Notes: a model not told the origin generated them from the sequence alone. Shown: positions 38,020-47,362, counted from the stretch's first letter. The stretch: DNA of 64,000 nucleotides from Peribacillus deserti (GCF_002863585.1 NZ_PGUY01000062.1:124001-188000); one strand, 5' to 3'. A program made the numbers and translations.

Positions 38020-41000
38020 ATGAATCATACCATTACAGACCAAAAAGGACTTCTTGAGTCGTTAGGTGAATTGTATCTGCGCATATCGGCTTCAAAAGAC
38101 GAATTACATGCAGGTAAAATAAAAGGATTGATCAATAAGGTTAGGAAGGAAGAAAAATTAATTGCCTTTTGCGGACATTTTTCTGCAGGGAAGTCAAGTA
38201 TGATTAATGCGCTGCTTGGCCATGATCTGCTTCCATCCAGCCCGATTCCGACCAGTGCCAATATTGTTAAAGTCAAAAAGGGAGAAGAATATGCAAAAGT
38301 GTTTTTCCGCGAAGGAAAGCCATATCTGTATCCCGCTCCCTATAATTATGACCTGGTAAAAAGCTTCTGTAAGGATGGTGACAGCATCTCCGGGATAGAG
38401 ATAAGCACCGGGCGCTTTCCGCTTGAAAATAATTGTGCTGTAATGGATACACCTGGCATCGATTCTGCTGATGACGCGCATCGTATATCGACAGAGGAAG
38501 CGCTTCATCTGGCGGATATCGTATTTTACGTGATGGATTACAATCATGTCCAGTCCGAAGTGAACTTTTTGTTTACAAAGGAACTGCAGGCTGCCAATAA
38601 AAAATTGTATCTTATTGTAAATCAAATTGATAAACATGATGAAACTGAATTAAAGTTCTCACAATTTAAAGAATCTGTGGAAGAAGGATTTCTTAATTGG
38701 GAAGTAAAACCAGAAGATATTTTCTATACATCTGTTAGATATCCTGAGCTGCCGCATAATGACTTTGCAAAAGTGGGACAGATAATTTCTGATTTTTCCA
38801 AACTAGATCAGAAGATGTACACAGAATCTGCTTATCATTCCGCGCTGAAGATTTTACATGAGCACTTAAGATGGCAGGAAAACCGAATGGCAGAGGAAAA
38901 TGGTAAGTATTACAGTTTAATAGAGAGGTATAATCACGAAGACCGGCTGGATATGCTAGCAAAATTAAAGTCCCTGGAGAATGAAAAAAACAGTATTCTT
39001 GCATACCCTGAAAAAATGAGGGACTATTTCACTGCGAAATTAGACATGATCTTAAAAAATGCTTATTTAATGCCTGCAGAAACCAGGGATCTCGCCAAAG
39101 AGTACCTGGATACAACCAGGCGGGATTTTAAGGTTGGACTGTTGTTTTCGAAAGGCAAAACGGAGCAGGCACGTTCGGAACGGTTTAATAAATTGAAGCA
39201 GGATCTGGAAGAAAAGCTGGCATCACAACTGGAACGACATATAAGGGAGCTTTCTATCTCCATATTGAATGAAAGCCAGCTTACTGATGAGTCTCTTGAG
39301 GCTGACGTTAGGGGGCTGACTCTGGAACTGCAGGACAGCCAGATTTCGGATATTGTTAAACCACAGGTAAGCATAACTGGTGAGTACGTCCTTAGTTTTA
39401 CAAATGAATTAGCGGATGTTTTAAGAAAAATTGCCAAAAAAGCCGGATTGGAATTCCTGGAGAAATTCAACGCTAAGCTGTTAGAACGCCAGGAATATCT
39501 GCTCTCACAGAGAATCGATGAATTGGAAACTATCACAGCATTTAAAGAGGCTTTACAAAAAATAGAAGCTTCCAAGGTGTTTCTGGAGCGGGAGGAAGCT
39601 GATTTAAGCAGGGTTCTGGATGAGAATGCTGGTGCTGGCACTAAGGGAAGCCTTAGAAAGCTTCTCCAGAAATGGGACGGGGAAGAAAATGACTATAAAG
39701 TAATCATTTCCGATGATCTAGAAACTATCATAAATGAGGCGGAAAAACAGTCAGAAAATGAACAGAATGCAGTTCAGGCTAAGAAAGAGCGTTCAAGGGA
39801 ACAAGGCAAGGTTCAAATGAAGGATCAGGCTGGCATGCTTGCATCTGCATCTGAATTGTTAAAGGACATAAAAGGTTTCCGATATCTGTCTGAGGATATG
39901 AAGGCAAGTGCCGGGCGGCTTGATAATCAAACCTTCACTATTGCACTTTTCGGTGCATTCAGTGCGGGGAAATCTTCTTTTGCCAATGCCATTCTTGGGG
40001 AAAGGGTGCTCCCTGTATCTCCTAACCCTACAACAGCTGCCATTAATAAAATCTGTCCGCCGGATGAACGCAATCCTCATGCGACCGCACGGGTAAAGCT
40101 AAAAACAGAGGAAATGCTTCTGGAAGATGTGTTATTAGCCTTGGCTGCTTTTAGTATGAAGGCAGCTTCATTGGAGGAAGCGTATCAGCATGCAGGAAGG
40201 CTGTTGGGAAAATCATCAGTAAATGGGAAACAGAATGCCCAGCTTTCTTTTCTCAGGGCATTTCATGAAGGTCTGCCGCATTTTCAAGCACAGCTGGGAA
40301 CGGAAATAATAGCTGATTTGGAGGAATTCAGGAAATTTGCTGCATCTGAGCAAAGATCCTGTCTGGTTGATTGGATAGAGCTTTATTATGATTGCGAGGT
40401 AACAAGAAAAGGAGTCGTCCTTGTCGACACTCCTGGAGCAGATTCCATCAATGCAAGGCATACAGGCACAGCCTTCGAGTATATAAAAAATTCAGATGCT
40501 GTCTTGTTCGTCACCTATTATAACCATCCGTTTTCTAAGGCAGATAGAGAATTTTTAATTCAGCTTGGAAGAGTCAAAGATTCATTCGCTATGGATAAAA
40601 TGTTCTTTATGATCAATGCTGTAGATCTTGCGGCAAATGAGAAAGAGCTTTCGGAAGTTATGATGTACATGGAGGAACAGCTTGCTAATTTCCAAATCCG
40701 TTCACCTAAACTTTATCCAATATCAAGCAAAGCCGCGCTGGAGGAAAAGCTTGGCCACCCTGTCTTAGAAGAACATTTTCTGCCTGACAGTGGACTTAAG
40801 TCCTTTGAAACTGATTTCAATGACTTTTTAGAACATGATTTAGCTGAAATGGTGATGGCTTCATCGCGTGCTTTATTAGTCAGGGCAGAAAGAATGCTGA
40901 GAGAAGTCATTGCAGCATCGAAGCTTGATGAAGAAAGCAAGCGGAAGCAGAAAATCCAGCTGAAAAATGAACTGATTGAAATGAAGTCATTTATAAATAA

Positions 41001-41703
41001 GGGTCCATTGGAAATGGATTTACACAGATTAAAGTCTGAAATAGAAGAGCTGTCTTACTATAGTAAACAACGCGTATTCCTGCGCTTCAGTGATTTCTTC
41101 AAAGAATCCTTTAATCCGGCTGCTTTAAGAGATGATGGGAGAGACATGAAGCAGGCATTGAAGGCGGCGCTGAAAGAGCTGCTGCAATCGCTGGGCTTTG
41201 ATTTTTCTCAGGAGATGCGGGCTACTTCCCTCAGGACCGAAAATTATATGAATAAACTGCTGAGTGAAAATTATGGTAAATGGGATTCACGGATAAAAGA
41301 AATCAGGCAGGCGGTGGAAACGGCTGCATTCAGTCCATCTTCCTTTGATGTATTGGAATTTAAGCCTGCATTTGAAGGGTTAGAAGGCAACTTTAAGAAA
41401 GAACTGACTTACTTTAAGAATCCGAAGAGCTTTTTTGAAAAAAATGAAAAAACAAAAATGAACGATGCCATCCGTCAGTCACTTGACGATCCTGCCTCTC
41501 TGTACATAAAGGCACAAGGGAGCAGAATGTTTGATTATTACGGAAAGAAGTTCGAGCAAGAATTTGAAAGTGTAAGGCAGAAGCTTATAACAGAGCTGGA
41601 AGATATTTATAACGGGTACGAGGAAGCGTTAGACGACACCGGGAATGCTTCAGCCTATGAAGAATGCTTGGCTCGTCTCCTCCAAATTACGAATGCTGAT
41701 TAA
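38020..41703 (+). CDS. dynA: Dynamin-like protein DynA (YpbR), two GTPase modules
   Basis: The 1227-residue protein is an internal fusion of two bacterial dynamins. Module 1 has P-loop GHFSAGKSS (52-60), DTPGID (about 144) and NQID (about 206). Module 2 has P-loop GAFSAGKSS (about 645), DTPGAD (about 804) and NAVD (about 866). Long helical stalk and coiled-coil regions follow each. B. subtilis DynA (1193 residues) tethers and fuses membranes and protects against phage and pore-forming agents. GGGGA precedes ATG 38020. The sulfurtransferase gene starts 17 bp after it. Confidence 0.95.
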   Translation: MNHTITDQKGLLESLGELYLRISASKDELHAGKIKGLINKVRKEEKLIAFCGHFSAGKSSMINALLGHDLLPSSPIPTSANIVKVKKGEEYAKVFFREGKPYLYPAPYNYDLVKSFCKDGDSISGIEISTGRFPLENNCAVMDTPGIDSADDAHRISTEEALHLADIVFYVMDYNHVQSEVNFLFTKELQAANKKLYLIVNQIDKHDETELKFSQFKESVEEGFLNWEVKPEDIFYTSVRYPELPHNDFAKVGQIISDFSKLDQKMYTESAYHSALKILHEHLRWQENRMAEENGKYYSLIERYNHEDRLDMLAKLKSLENEKNSILAYPEKMRDYFTAKLDMILKNAYLMPAETRDLAKEYLDTTRRDFKVGLLFSKGKTEQARSERFNKLKQDLEEKLASQLERHIRELSISILNESQLTDESLEADVRGLTLELQDSQISDIVKPQVSITGEYVLSFTNELADVLRKIAKKAGLEFLEKFNAKLLERQEYLLSQRIDELETITAFKEALQKIEASKVFLEREEADLSRVLDENAGAGTKGSLRKLLQKWDGEENDYKVIISDDLETIINEAEKQSENEQNAVQAKKERSREQGKVQMKDQAGMLASASELLKDIKGFRYLSEDMKASAGRLDNQTFTIALFGAFSAGKSSFANAILGERVLPVSPNPTTAAINKICPPDERNPHATARVKLKTEEMLLEDVLLALAAFSMKAASLEEAYQHAGRLLGKSSVNGKQNAQLSFLRAFHEGLPHFQAQLGTEIIADLEEFRKFAASEQRSCLVDWIELYYDCEVTRKGVVLVDTPGADSINARHTGTAFEYIKNSDAVLFVTYYNHPFSKADREFLIQLGRVKDSFAMDKMFFMINAVDLAANEKELSEVMMYMEEQLANFQIRSPKLYPISSKAALEEKLGHPVLEEHFLPDSGLKSFETDFNDFLEHDLAEMVMASSRALLVRAERMLREVIAASKLDEESKRKQKIQLKNELIEMKSFINKGPLEMDLHRLKSEIEELSYYSKQRVFLRFSDFFKESFNPAALRDDGRDMKQALKAALKELLQSLGFDFSQEMRATSLRTENYMNKLLSENYGKWDSRIKEIRQAVETAAFSPSSFDVLEFKPAFEGLEGNFKKELTYFKNPKSFFEKNEKTKMNDAIRQSLDDPASLYIKAQGSRMFDYYGKKFEQEFESVRQKLITELEDIYNGYEEALDDTGNASAYEECLARLLQITNAD

Positions 41704-41720
41704 ACTTAGGGGGAATACGA

Positions 41721-42557
41721 ATGAAGTTTTTTATGGAGACCAAGGAGCTTTTTGACAAGCTGAATGATCCTGGAATAAGGATAGCCGACTGCCGATTTAC
41801 TCTAGGTAATCCGGATCAAGGTGAGTCTGCATACAAACTTGGCCATATCCCGGGAAGTGTCTACTTTCACCTGGAAAGGGATTTGTCAGGGGAAGTAAAA
41901 GAACATGGAGGCCGTCATCCGCTGCCAGATATGAAGCTATTTGCAGAAAAACTGAAGAAAGCCGGGATAGGCAATGAGGAGACACTGGTTGTCTACGATG
42001 ATGGTGATTATGCATTTGCTTCACGGTTTTATTGGATGATGAAATACGCTGGCCATGAGAACGTGTACCTGCTGAGCGGCGGATATCAGGCATGGGTGCA
42101 GGCTGGGTATCCGATTACTTCAGTCATACCAAAGAATGAGGACAAAGAGTATGCGCTCGATCTTAAGGAAGACCTGCTGACAGATTACATCACAATTAAA
42201 CAATTCACTGAAAACAAAGCAGAGTTTGTATTAATTGATTCCAGAGAAGAAAAAAGATATCTGGGAATAGAAGAGAAAATTGATAAAGCTGCCGGTCATA
42301 TTCCTGGAGCGATTAATAAAGTGTGGATGGATGGAATTGCCAACGGGCGATTTAAATCCGCTGAAGAGCAGCTAGCGAGATTTAGTGATATAGATAAAGA
42401 TCAAAAGGTTGTTGTATACTGCGGATCTGGAGTAACGGCGGCACCTAATTATCTGGCTTTGAAAATGGCAGGCTACGAGAATGTAAGTGTGTATATTGGA
42501 AGCTTTAGCGACTACATCTCTTATGAAGGAAATTCAATAGAAACGGTCAGGAAATAG
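41721..42557 (+). CDS. Sulfurtransferase with two rhodanese domains (3-mercaptopyruvate type)
   Basis: This cytosolic 278-residue protein has an inactive N-terminal rhodanese domain (about 1-130) and a catalytic C-terminal one (about 150-278). The active-site loop CGSGVTA with Cys234 is the form typical of 3-mercaptopyruvate sulfurtransferases, whereas thiosulfate rhodaneses usually have CRKGVT. GGGGGA precedes ATG 41721. It follows dynA by 17 bp and is probably co-transcribed, although no functional link is obvious. Confidence 0.9.
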   Translation: MKFFMETKELFDKLNDPGIRIADCRFTLGNPDQGESAYKLGHIPGSVYFHLERDLSGEVKEHGGRHPLPDMKLFAEKLKKAGIGNEETLVVYDDGDYAFASRFYWMMKYAGHENVYLLSGGYQAWVQAGYPITSVIPKNEDKEYALDLKEDLLTDYITIKQFTENKAEFVLIDSREEKRYLGIEEKIDKAAGHIPGAINKVWMDGIANGRFKSAEEQLARFSDIDKDQKVVVYCGSGVTAAPNYLALKMAGYENVSVYIGSFSDYISYEGNSIETVRK

Positions 42558-42741
42558 GGATGAATAGCAGGCTCTCAGGTAAGATATATTCTTCGGTTGG
42601 TTATCTCCTAAGCCTCGGGTAGCAATGAGAAATGTTTATGCGCACGCAAGGCGGACAGTTCCGATATGTGAAAATTATCTCCTTTTTGAAGCTGTTTTAT
42701 GTTAAAATAAGTATGGCTTGTCTATATTTAAACATAACCAA
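42558..42741. other. Spacer before ypcP
   Basis: No gene is present. TTGAAG at 42686-42691 and TAAAAT at 42703-42708 are promoter-like, but their spacing (11 bp) is not standard. Confidence 0.4.
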
Positions 42742-42786
42742 ACTGCCAGGATTCCATCGTACACGATGGAATCCTGACAGTTTTTA
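42742..42786 (+). terminator. Strong terminator directly upstream of ypcP, possible attenuator
   Basis: ACTGCCAGGATTCCATCGT (42742-42760) pairs with ACGATGGAATCCTGACAGT (42763-42781), leaving one mismatch, and is followed by TTTT. Only 11 bp separate it from the ypcP Shine-Dalgarno, too little for a promoter in between. Confidence 0.8.
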
Positions 42787-42809
42787 CAATTCATAAAGAG
42801 GTGAAAGGG

Positions 42810-43709
42810 ATGGAACTCCGTTCTATTGAAATAGAATCGCAAGAAAAGCTGCCTTCCCTAATGCTGGTGGATGGAATGGCCTTGTTGTTCCGTGCTTTTT
42901 ATGCAACGGCCATGAGCGGACAATTCATGATCAATTCTAAGGGAATGCCTACAAACGCAATTCAGGGCTTTTTAAAGCATCTTTTGACAGCTGTTAACCA
43001 TTTTGAGCCTTCCCATGTTGCAGTGTGCTGGGATATGGGCAGCAAAACGTTTCGTTCTGAAATTTTCACTGAGTATAAAGCAAACCGTCCGGAAGCCCCT
43101 GTAGAGCTGCTTCCGCAGTTTGATGCAGTCAAAGAGGCTGTACAGGCTTTTGATATTCCTAACATAGGGCTGCACGGATATGAAGCAGATGACTGCATCG
43201 GGACCATTGCAAAGGAAGCAAAGGCTTCAAGCAGAGTATTTATTCTTACGGGGGATCAAGATCTTCTGCAGCTGATTGAAGAAAATATTTCAGTAGTCTT
43301 GCTAAAAAAAGGCTTTGGCAACTATGAAGTACACGATACTCAGTCATTCCTTGATTGGAAAGGTATATCCCCAAGGCAGATGATCGATTTAAAAGCCTTG
43401 ATGGGCGATCCTTCAGACAACTATCCAGGCGTAAAAGGGATCGGTGAGAAAACGGCGCTGAAACTTCTTCAAGCTTACGATAACATAGAGGGCATCTTAG
43501 AAAACCTGCTTTCCCTTACAAGAGCCCAGCGCGAAAAAATTGAAGCAGCTGTCGAGATGCTTCATCTATCCAGACAGCTTGCAGAAATAAAATGTGATGT
43601 TCCTGTTGCATGCACGCTTGACCAGGCTAAATGGGAATATAACAAATCAGCAGTATCCGAGATGTTAAATGAATATGAAATTAGAGGTTTGCAAAGATAT
43701 TTAGCATAA
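42810..43709 (+). CDS. ypcP: 5'-3' exonuclease YpcP (ExoR)
   Basis: The 299-residue protein is a stand-alone homologue of the DNA polymerase I 5'-nuclease domain, used in RNA primer removal and repair. The PIN/5'-nuclease core has acidic metal ligands in LMLVDGMALLFR, GYEADDCIGT and LTGDQDLLQ. The H3TH DNA-binding loop is GDPSDNYPGVKGIGEKTALKLL, at about residues 200-221 (given in two parts: GDPSDNYPGV, KGIGEKTALKLL). ATG 42810 is favoured over GTG 42801 because AGAGGTG overlaps the latter. Transcription must pass the hairpin just upstream. Confidence 0.92.
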   Translation: MELRSIEIESQEKLPSLMLVDGMALLFRAFYATAMSGQFMINSKGMPTNAIQGFLKHLLTAVNHFEPSHVAVCWDMGSKTFRSEIFTEYKANRPEAPVELLPQFDAVKEAVQAFDIPNIGLHGYEADDCIGTIAKEAKASSRVFILTGDQDLLQLIEENISVVLLKKGFGNYEVHDTQSFLDWKGISPRQMIDLKALMGDPSDNYPGVKGIGEKTALKLLQAYDNIEGILENLLSLTRAQREKIEAAVEMLHLSRQLAEIKCDVPVACTLDQAKWEYNKSAVSEMLNEYEIRGLQRYLA

Positions 43710-43753
43710 ACACACCAAAGCAGGGTTGATGCTTATCAGCCCTGCGTGCTGTG

Positions 43754-43891
43754 TTATATTCTAGTGTTGTCTTTTTTGGCAGCGTTCTCAAGCTTTGTCT
43801 TAGGATCATGGGCTCTTTCGTCCTCTGCATAGCCCTGAGGAGTAACGCCAAGACTGGCTTTTCCACGGTTTTTATTATTTTTTTTGGTCAT
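43754..43891 (-). CDS. sspL: Small acid-soluble spore protein L
   Basis: This 45-residue Lys-, Asn- and Ala-rich peptide carries LGVTPQG and DPKTKLENAAKK, which match the B. subtilis SspL pattern (GGVTPQGDLE, DPKTELEERAKK). AGGAGGTGG lies 7 bp before ATG 43891. The gene lies next to ypcP on the opposite strand. Forespore (sigma-G) expression is expected from the family; the promoter match on the minus strand is not clear. It is not detectable as a long frame because of its size. Confidence 0.86.
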   Translation of the reverse strand: MTKKNNKNRGKASLGVTPQGYAEDERAHDPKTKLENAAKKDNTRI

Positions 43892-43989
43892 CTAAATCCA
43901 CCTCCTGAACTTATTTATTCCTTAATTTGCACTGATTTATGATTAGATAGTGGAGCTGGTATATTATTCTCGAAGGGATTCACTGCAGG

Positions 43990-44253
43990 ATGAAAACAGT
44001 AGAAGAGTACTTATATGATCTAGAGGCAAAGGGATTCAGCTTTGCCGAAGACGCAATTGGTTTTATTTACTTTGGCAAACAATATACAAATGCAAGTGAT
44101 ACGATTGTAAACATAGCCATTGAAATTACACTTAAAGCACAAAAAGATTTTGATGGGAGCTTTTATATCTCCCTGCTCGAATCACTGGTCCAAAATAACA
44201 TCACATCTAAGAAAAGGGCCACGCACTTCGCTCTGGAACGTAACTTAATTTAA
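43990..44253 (+). CDS. Conserved 87-residue protein, possibly DUF6123
   Basis: The protein is soluble and helical (KTVEEYLYDLEAKGFSFAED, then IGFIYFGKQYTNASD). The central YFGKQYTNAS segment looks like the DUF6123 family as I remember it, but I cannot verify that. ATG 43990 has AAGGG about 12 bp upstream, a loose ribosome binding site. It is divergent from sspL and followed by a GC-rich hairpin (44268-44288) and the third heptamer array. Confidence 0.65.
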   Translation: MKTVEEYLYDLEAKGFSFAEDAIGFIYFGKQYTNASDTIVNIAIEITLKAQKDFDGSFYISLLESLVQNNITSKKRATHFALERNLI

Positions 44254-44957
44254 TACATAAACAAAAACCGGGAATTTGGAATTCCCGGCCAGGCTGTCGA
44301 GAAAGGTCTCGGCGGCCTTTTCTGTCTTGATATACACGTATTCGGTCCAGCCCAGCGAGTTTATCTGGTTTCTTACAAGAAGGCAGCCCGAGATTCGTCG
44401 AAGCGCCGCCATATGCAGAAAAACTCCCGCTCGGCGGTATGCATATTCTACAAAAGAAAAGCATAAAGCACCAAACATAAGCATAGGAAGAAGATAGATA
44501 ATCATAAACATGGAAAACATAAGCATAAAACCAAGAAACTTAAGCATAAGCCTTCAATAAATAAGCATATCTCCATTGAAGGTAAGCATAAACCCATTGG
44601 GTGGTTGTGCTTCCTTAACATTTCGTAATAATCTCTTCCAAAAAGCCTTTTTTTCGGAGCTGGGGAGTCCAGCTGCAAAAAAGTTAGAAAGATTTAGAGT
44701 TAATCTGTGAAAAATAACCGTATTTTGTTAAAAAATTTCCCGGAATTTCCTTTGTACTTGTGCAGGATCATAAGTTCACACGGGCAGTGGAAAACCCATT
44801 AAACATAATGAAAAATACTAAGTTTTACAAGAATATGATCTAAGGCAGGTAAAAGCCTATCATGGCCGCATAAGAAATCCCCATATAATATGAAGCTTGT
44901 TTCCTGCCCTTGGCAAAAATTATGTACATGAAGCCGCTCAAATGGATAAGGAACGGC
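44254..44957. other. Intergenic region with hairpin and heptamer array 3
   Basis: CCGGGAATT/AATTCCCGG (44268-44288) forms a hairpin after the preceding gene. 44290-44430 is G+C-rich and unexplained. The array is at 44439-44590. The tail (GAGCTGGGGAG, GCTGCAAAAAAGTTA, about 44655-44688) is shared with array 2. A 100-codon minus-strand frame (44245-44547) runs through hairpin and array; it has no ribosome binding site and is not called. Confidence 0.65.
44439..44590 (+). repeat. Phased AAGCATA array 3 (8 units)
   Basis: Units begin at 44439, 44459, 44479, 44500, 44521, 44542, 44563 and 44584, with steps of 20, 20, 21, 21, 21, 21 and 21, the same series as array 1. The first is ATGCATA, the fourth AATCATA and the rest exact AAGCATA. 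Spacer sequences resemble those of array 2, so these two are copies of one another. Confidence 0.88.
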
Positions 44958-45902
44958 CTATATATTTTTCCCATTCCGTTTTTGCTCATTACCCGCCAGC
45001 ACAGCTGTCTCGACGTTCTTCTTTTTTATCGGCAGCTCTGATAAGATGATCCCTAAAAAAATCAGAATACAGCCTGTAACTGCATAGGGGGAAAGTATCT
45101 CATGTATCCATAAATAAGAAGTAATAGCTGCAAAAACCGGTTCAGTTGCAAGTATTAGTGCAACTCTTGCCGAAGAAGTGAACTTTTGGGAATAGGTCTG
45201 TACAAGAAAGGCTGCCGCTGTTGCAAAGATACTCGTTATCAACAGTGCAAGCCAAACCTCTGGACGAAAGAGAACGGCAGAACTAAAATTGTGTGCCGGT
45301 TTTTCAACGATCAAAGCGCATACGAGTGACAGCAGAGCTACAACCGAGAGCTGGACAATGGTTAGTGGCAATGCCGGGTGATTTTTTGCAAAGGCACCAG
45401 TCGTCACAACATGCATAGCGAAGCTGAATGAAGCGATCAATATCAGCATATCGCTGTTCGTGAAGCTGGATTCCCCTAGCATGGTCATCATATATAATCC
45501 GGCAGTAGCCGCTATAACTCCAATGACCGTGTTAATTGAAGGCATGTGCTTCATGAGGATCAGGGATAGGATTGGGACGATGACAATACTAAGGCCGGTA
45601 ATAAATCCTGCTTTTGCAGGGGACGTGTACAGCAGGCCGATAGTTTGGAGAGCGTAGCCCAAGAAAAGCCAGAAACCAATTTTTATCCCGGCTAAAAGCA
45701 GGTCTTTGGTATATAAACTTTTTATATGCTGGTTTTTGAACAGCTGCCAAAGGATAAGGAATATGGCTGCGGTTAGAAACCTTAATGCGTTAAAACTGAA
45801 GGGCTCAAGGTGGCTGATTGCATTTTGAACCATTACGAAAGAAACTCCCCAGATCAGCGCAACCAGCAAAAGGGAAATATCGGCGTATAGCGACTTTTTC
45901 AT
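44958..45902 (-). CDS. EamA-family (DMT) transporter
   Basis: The 314-residue membrane protein has ten predicted helices in two EamA repeats (SLLLVALIWGVSFVMVQ at the start, LILIASFSFAMHVVTTGAF in the second half). A polar Lys-rich C-terminus (KKKNVETAVLAGNEQKRNGK) lies in the cytoplasm. The substrate is unknown. Its ATG is 12 bp after the ypdQ stop, so the two are probably one transcript. It is only distantly similar to the transporter at 28408-29322. Confidence 0.87.
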   Translation of the reverse strand: MKKSLYADISLLLVALIWGVSFVMVQNAISHLEPFSFNALRFLTAAIFLILWQLFKNQHIKSLYTKDLLLAGIKIGFWLFLGYALQTIGLLYTSPAKAGFITGLSIVIVPILSLILMKHMPSINTVIGVIAATAGLYMMTMLGESSFTNSDMLILIASFSFAMHVVTTGAFAKNHPALPLTIVQLSVVALLSLVCALIVEKPAHNFSSAVLFRPEVWLALLITSIFATAAAFLVQTYSQKFTSSARVALILATEPVFAAITSYLWIHEILSPYAVTGCILIFLGIILSELPIKKKNVETAVLAGNEQKRNGKNI

Positions 45903-45914
45903 GGTGGGATTCCT

Positions 45915-46298
45915 CTAATTCTCTAGGATGGCTTTACGTGATAATGAATCGGCTTTATTTTCACTTCGCGGGACCCATTTTATAAAAAATAAATCGAGCT
46001 GTTTAGACAGAGCTAATGCTTTTTCAAGCAGCCCTGCATATTTTTTGTTCTTAACAAACTCCTTTTCCATCGACCGAAAGATAAGATCAGAGTCGGTTCT
46101 GAAAGAAACAAGGCTGTAATTTCGCTGGATGCAGATTTCCAGCCCTTTAATCAATGCCCAGTATTCAGCTTCGTGATTTTCCATTATTCCAAGGGGGAAG
46201 GAGTACGTTTCTGTCTGCCCCTCATTCTTTATAAAAATACCTGCTCCACTTGGGCCAGGATTTCCTGCACTTGCTCCATCAATATAAATTTCAACCAA
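45915..46298 (-). CDS. ypdQ: RNase H-like protein YpdQ
   Basis: The 127-residue single-domain RNase HI fold has all four acidic metal ligands: Asp7 in YIDGASAGNPG, Glu in NHEAEYWAL, Asp in RTDSDLIF and Asp in ENKADSLSRKA. The fold predicts cleavage of RNA in RNA-DNA hybrids; I recall that B. subtilis YpdQ was reported to lack detectable activity, so activity here is uncertain. The start is TTG 46298 with TAGGAGATG upstream. It is divergent from the second RNase H-like gene ypeP. Confidence 0.85.
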   Translation of the reverse strand: MVEIYIDGASAGNPGPSGAGIFIKNEGQTETYSFPLGIMENHEAEYWALIKGLEICIQRNYSLVSFRTDSDLIFRSMEKEFVKNKKYAGLLEKALALSKQLDLFFIKWVPRSENKADSLSRKAILEN

Positions 46299-46474
46299 TG
46301 CGAGTCATCTCCTATGTCAAATCTGATTAGAGTGTAACATAATAGGTGTATGAATGACATTTCTTGATTATAGAAATGATTTCTTTTTAAAAGGGTTAAA
46401 TTAATAGAAATGGTGATATATAAAATAGATGCGAAACAGCTCTGTTAATCGTCCCTCACTTAAGGAGGCCTACT

Positions 46475-47131
46475 ATGAAAGTTATTATTCATTGGAATTA
46501 TAAGCACCCGAAAAAAGGAAGCGCCATTTTTCATTCAGATTATTTGGGAGCAGATGAAGCACTGCTCATCTCTGAGGATCTTGAGAAGAGTGGAAGGGCT
46601 TTTGAACTTGAATTTGAGGATGAAGCTGGAACGGTATGGACAAAAAAGGAACTGAAAAAACTGATGGAAGAGATAGAAGATGAACCGCAGGACATCACGG
46701 TTTATTTTGATGGAGGTTTTTTAAAGGAAGAAGGTTTAGCTGGTGCTGGTGTAGTCATATACTTTACACAGAGCAGAAAAAAGTGGAGAATAAGGGCCAA
46801 CAAGATACTTGAAGTCCTTGACTCTAATAATGAAGCCGAGTATGCAGCTCTTTATTATTCACTGCAGGAGCTCCAGAATTTGGGAGTCCATAATATGCCA
46901 TGTACATTTATAGGGGATTCGCAGGTTGTACTCAACCAGCTTTCAGGAGAATGGCCATGCTTTGAAGAGAGTTTGAACAGGTGGCTGGACCGGATTGAGC
47001 AAAAGATAAACGAACTAGGAATTCATCCAACATATACTGTAATAGGAAGAAAGGAAAACCAGGAAGCTGATAAGCTGGCCACCCAGGCACTTGGCCGCAC
47101 GTTCATTTCAAGTAAAATCGAGGTTATTTAA
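46475..47131 (+). CDS. ypeP: RNase H-like protein YpeP
   Basis: The 218-residue protein has a short N-terminal domain (about 1-70, KVIIHWNYKHPKKGSAIF) followed by an RNase HI domain. The four acidic ligands are present: Asp in VYFDGGFL, Glu in NNEAEYAAL, Asp in IGDSQVVL and Asp in NQEADKLATQ. ACTTAAGGAGG precedes ATG 46475. ypeQ follows after 14 bp. The upstream gap contains a solo GCTCTGTTAA (46439-46448), the end motif of the dispersed elements. Confidence 0.88.
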   Translation: MKVIIHWNYKHPKKGSAIFHSDYLGADEALLISEDLEKSGRAFELEFEDEAGTVWTKKELKKLMEEIEDEPQDITVYFDGGFLKEEGLAGAGVVIYFTQSRKKWRIRANKILEVLDSNNEAEYAALYYSLQELQNLGVHNMPCTFIGDSQVVLNQLSGEWPCFEESLNRWLDRIEQKINELGIHPTYTVIGRKENQEADKLATQALGRTFISSKIEVI

Positions 47132-47145
47132 TAAGGAGATATATT

Positions 47146-47328
47146 ATGGACCGGAAACAAATTTTTTCTGAGGTAGATGAGATACTGGAATCTTACTGTG
47201 CCGGATGTTTTTTAAAATCCCATCACCGAAAAGAGAAGGGCAAAGCCTTTGCCCATAAATTCTGTATTTCTCAATGCACGGTGGGGGAAAAGCTGAAAGA
47301 GGCTGGCCGTAAGCTTTCTACAACTTAA
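47146..47328 (+). CDS. ypeQ: YpeQ, small zinc-finger-like protein (DUF2602)
   Basis: The 60-residue protein contains CAGC (residues 18-21) and HKFCISQC (about 37-44), a CxxC plus CxxxC pattern suggesting a bound metal. The remainder is basic and helical. It matches YpeQ by position after ypeP and by size; the function is unknown. AAGGAG lies before ATG 47146, and a bidirectional terminator follows. Confidence 0.82.
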   Translation: MDRKQIFSEVDEILESYCAGCFLKSHHRKEKGKAFAHKFCISQCTVGEKLKEAGRKLSTT

Positions 47329-47362
47329 TAATTAACAACCCGTCTGGGGCATGGGGGAAGAA

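Noticed and set aside
44245-44547. 100-codon minus-strand frame across array 3
   Set aside because: It has no ribosome binding site and runs through a hairpin and the heptamer array. The corresponding frame is not kept in the homologous array 2.
44701-44760. Noc-like site (TTTCCCGG) after array 3
   Set aside because: Only the left half of the 14-bp palindrome matches; the right half does not.
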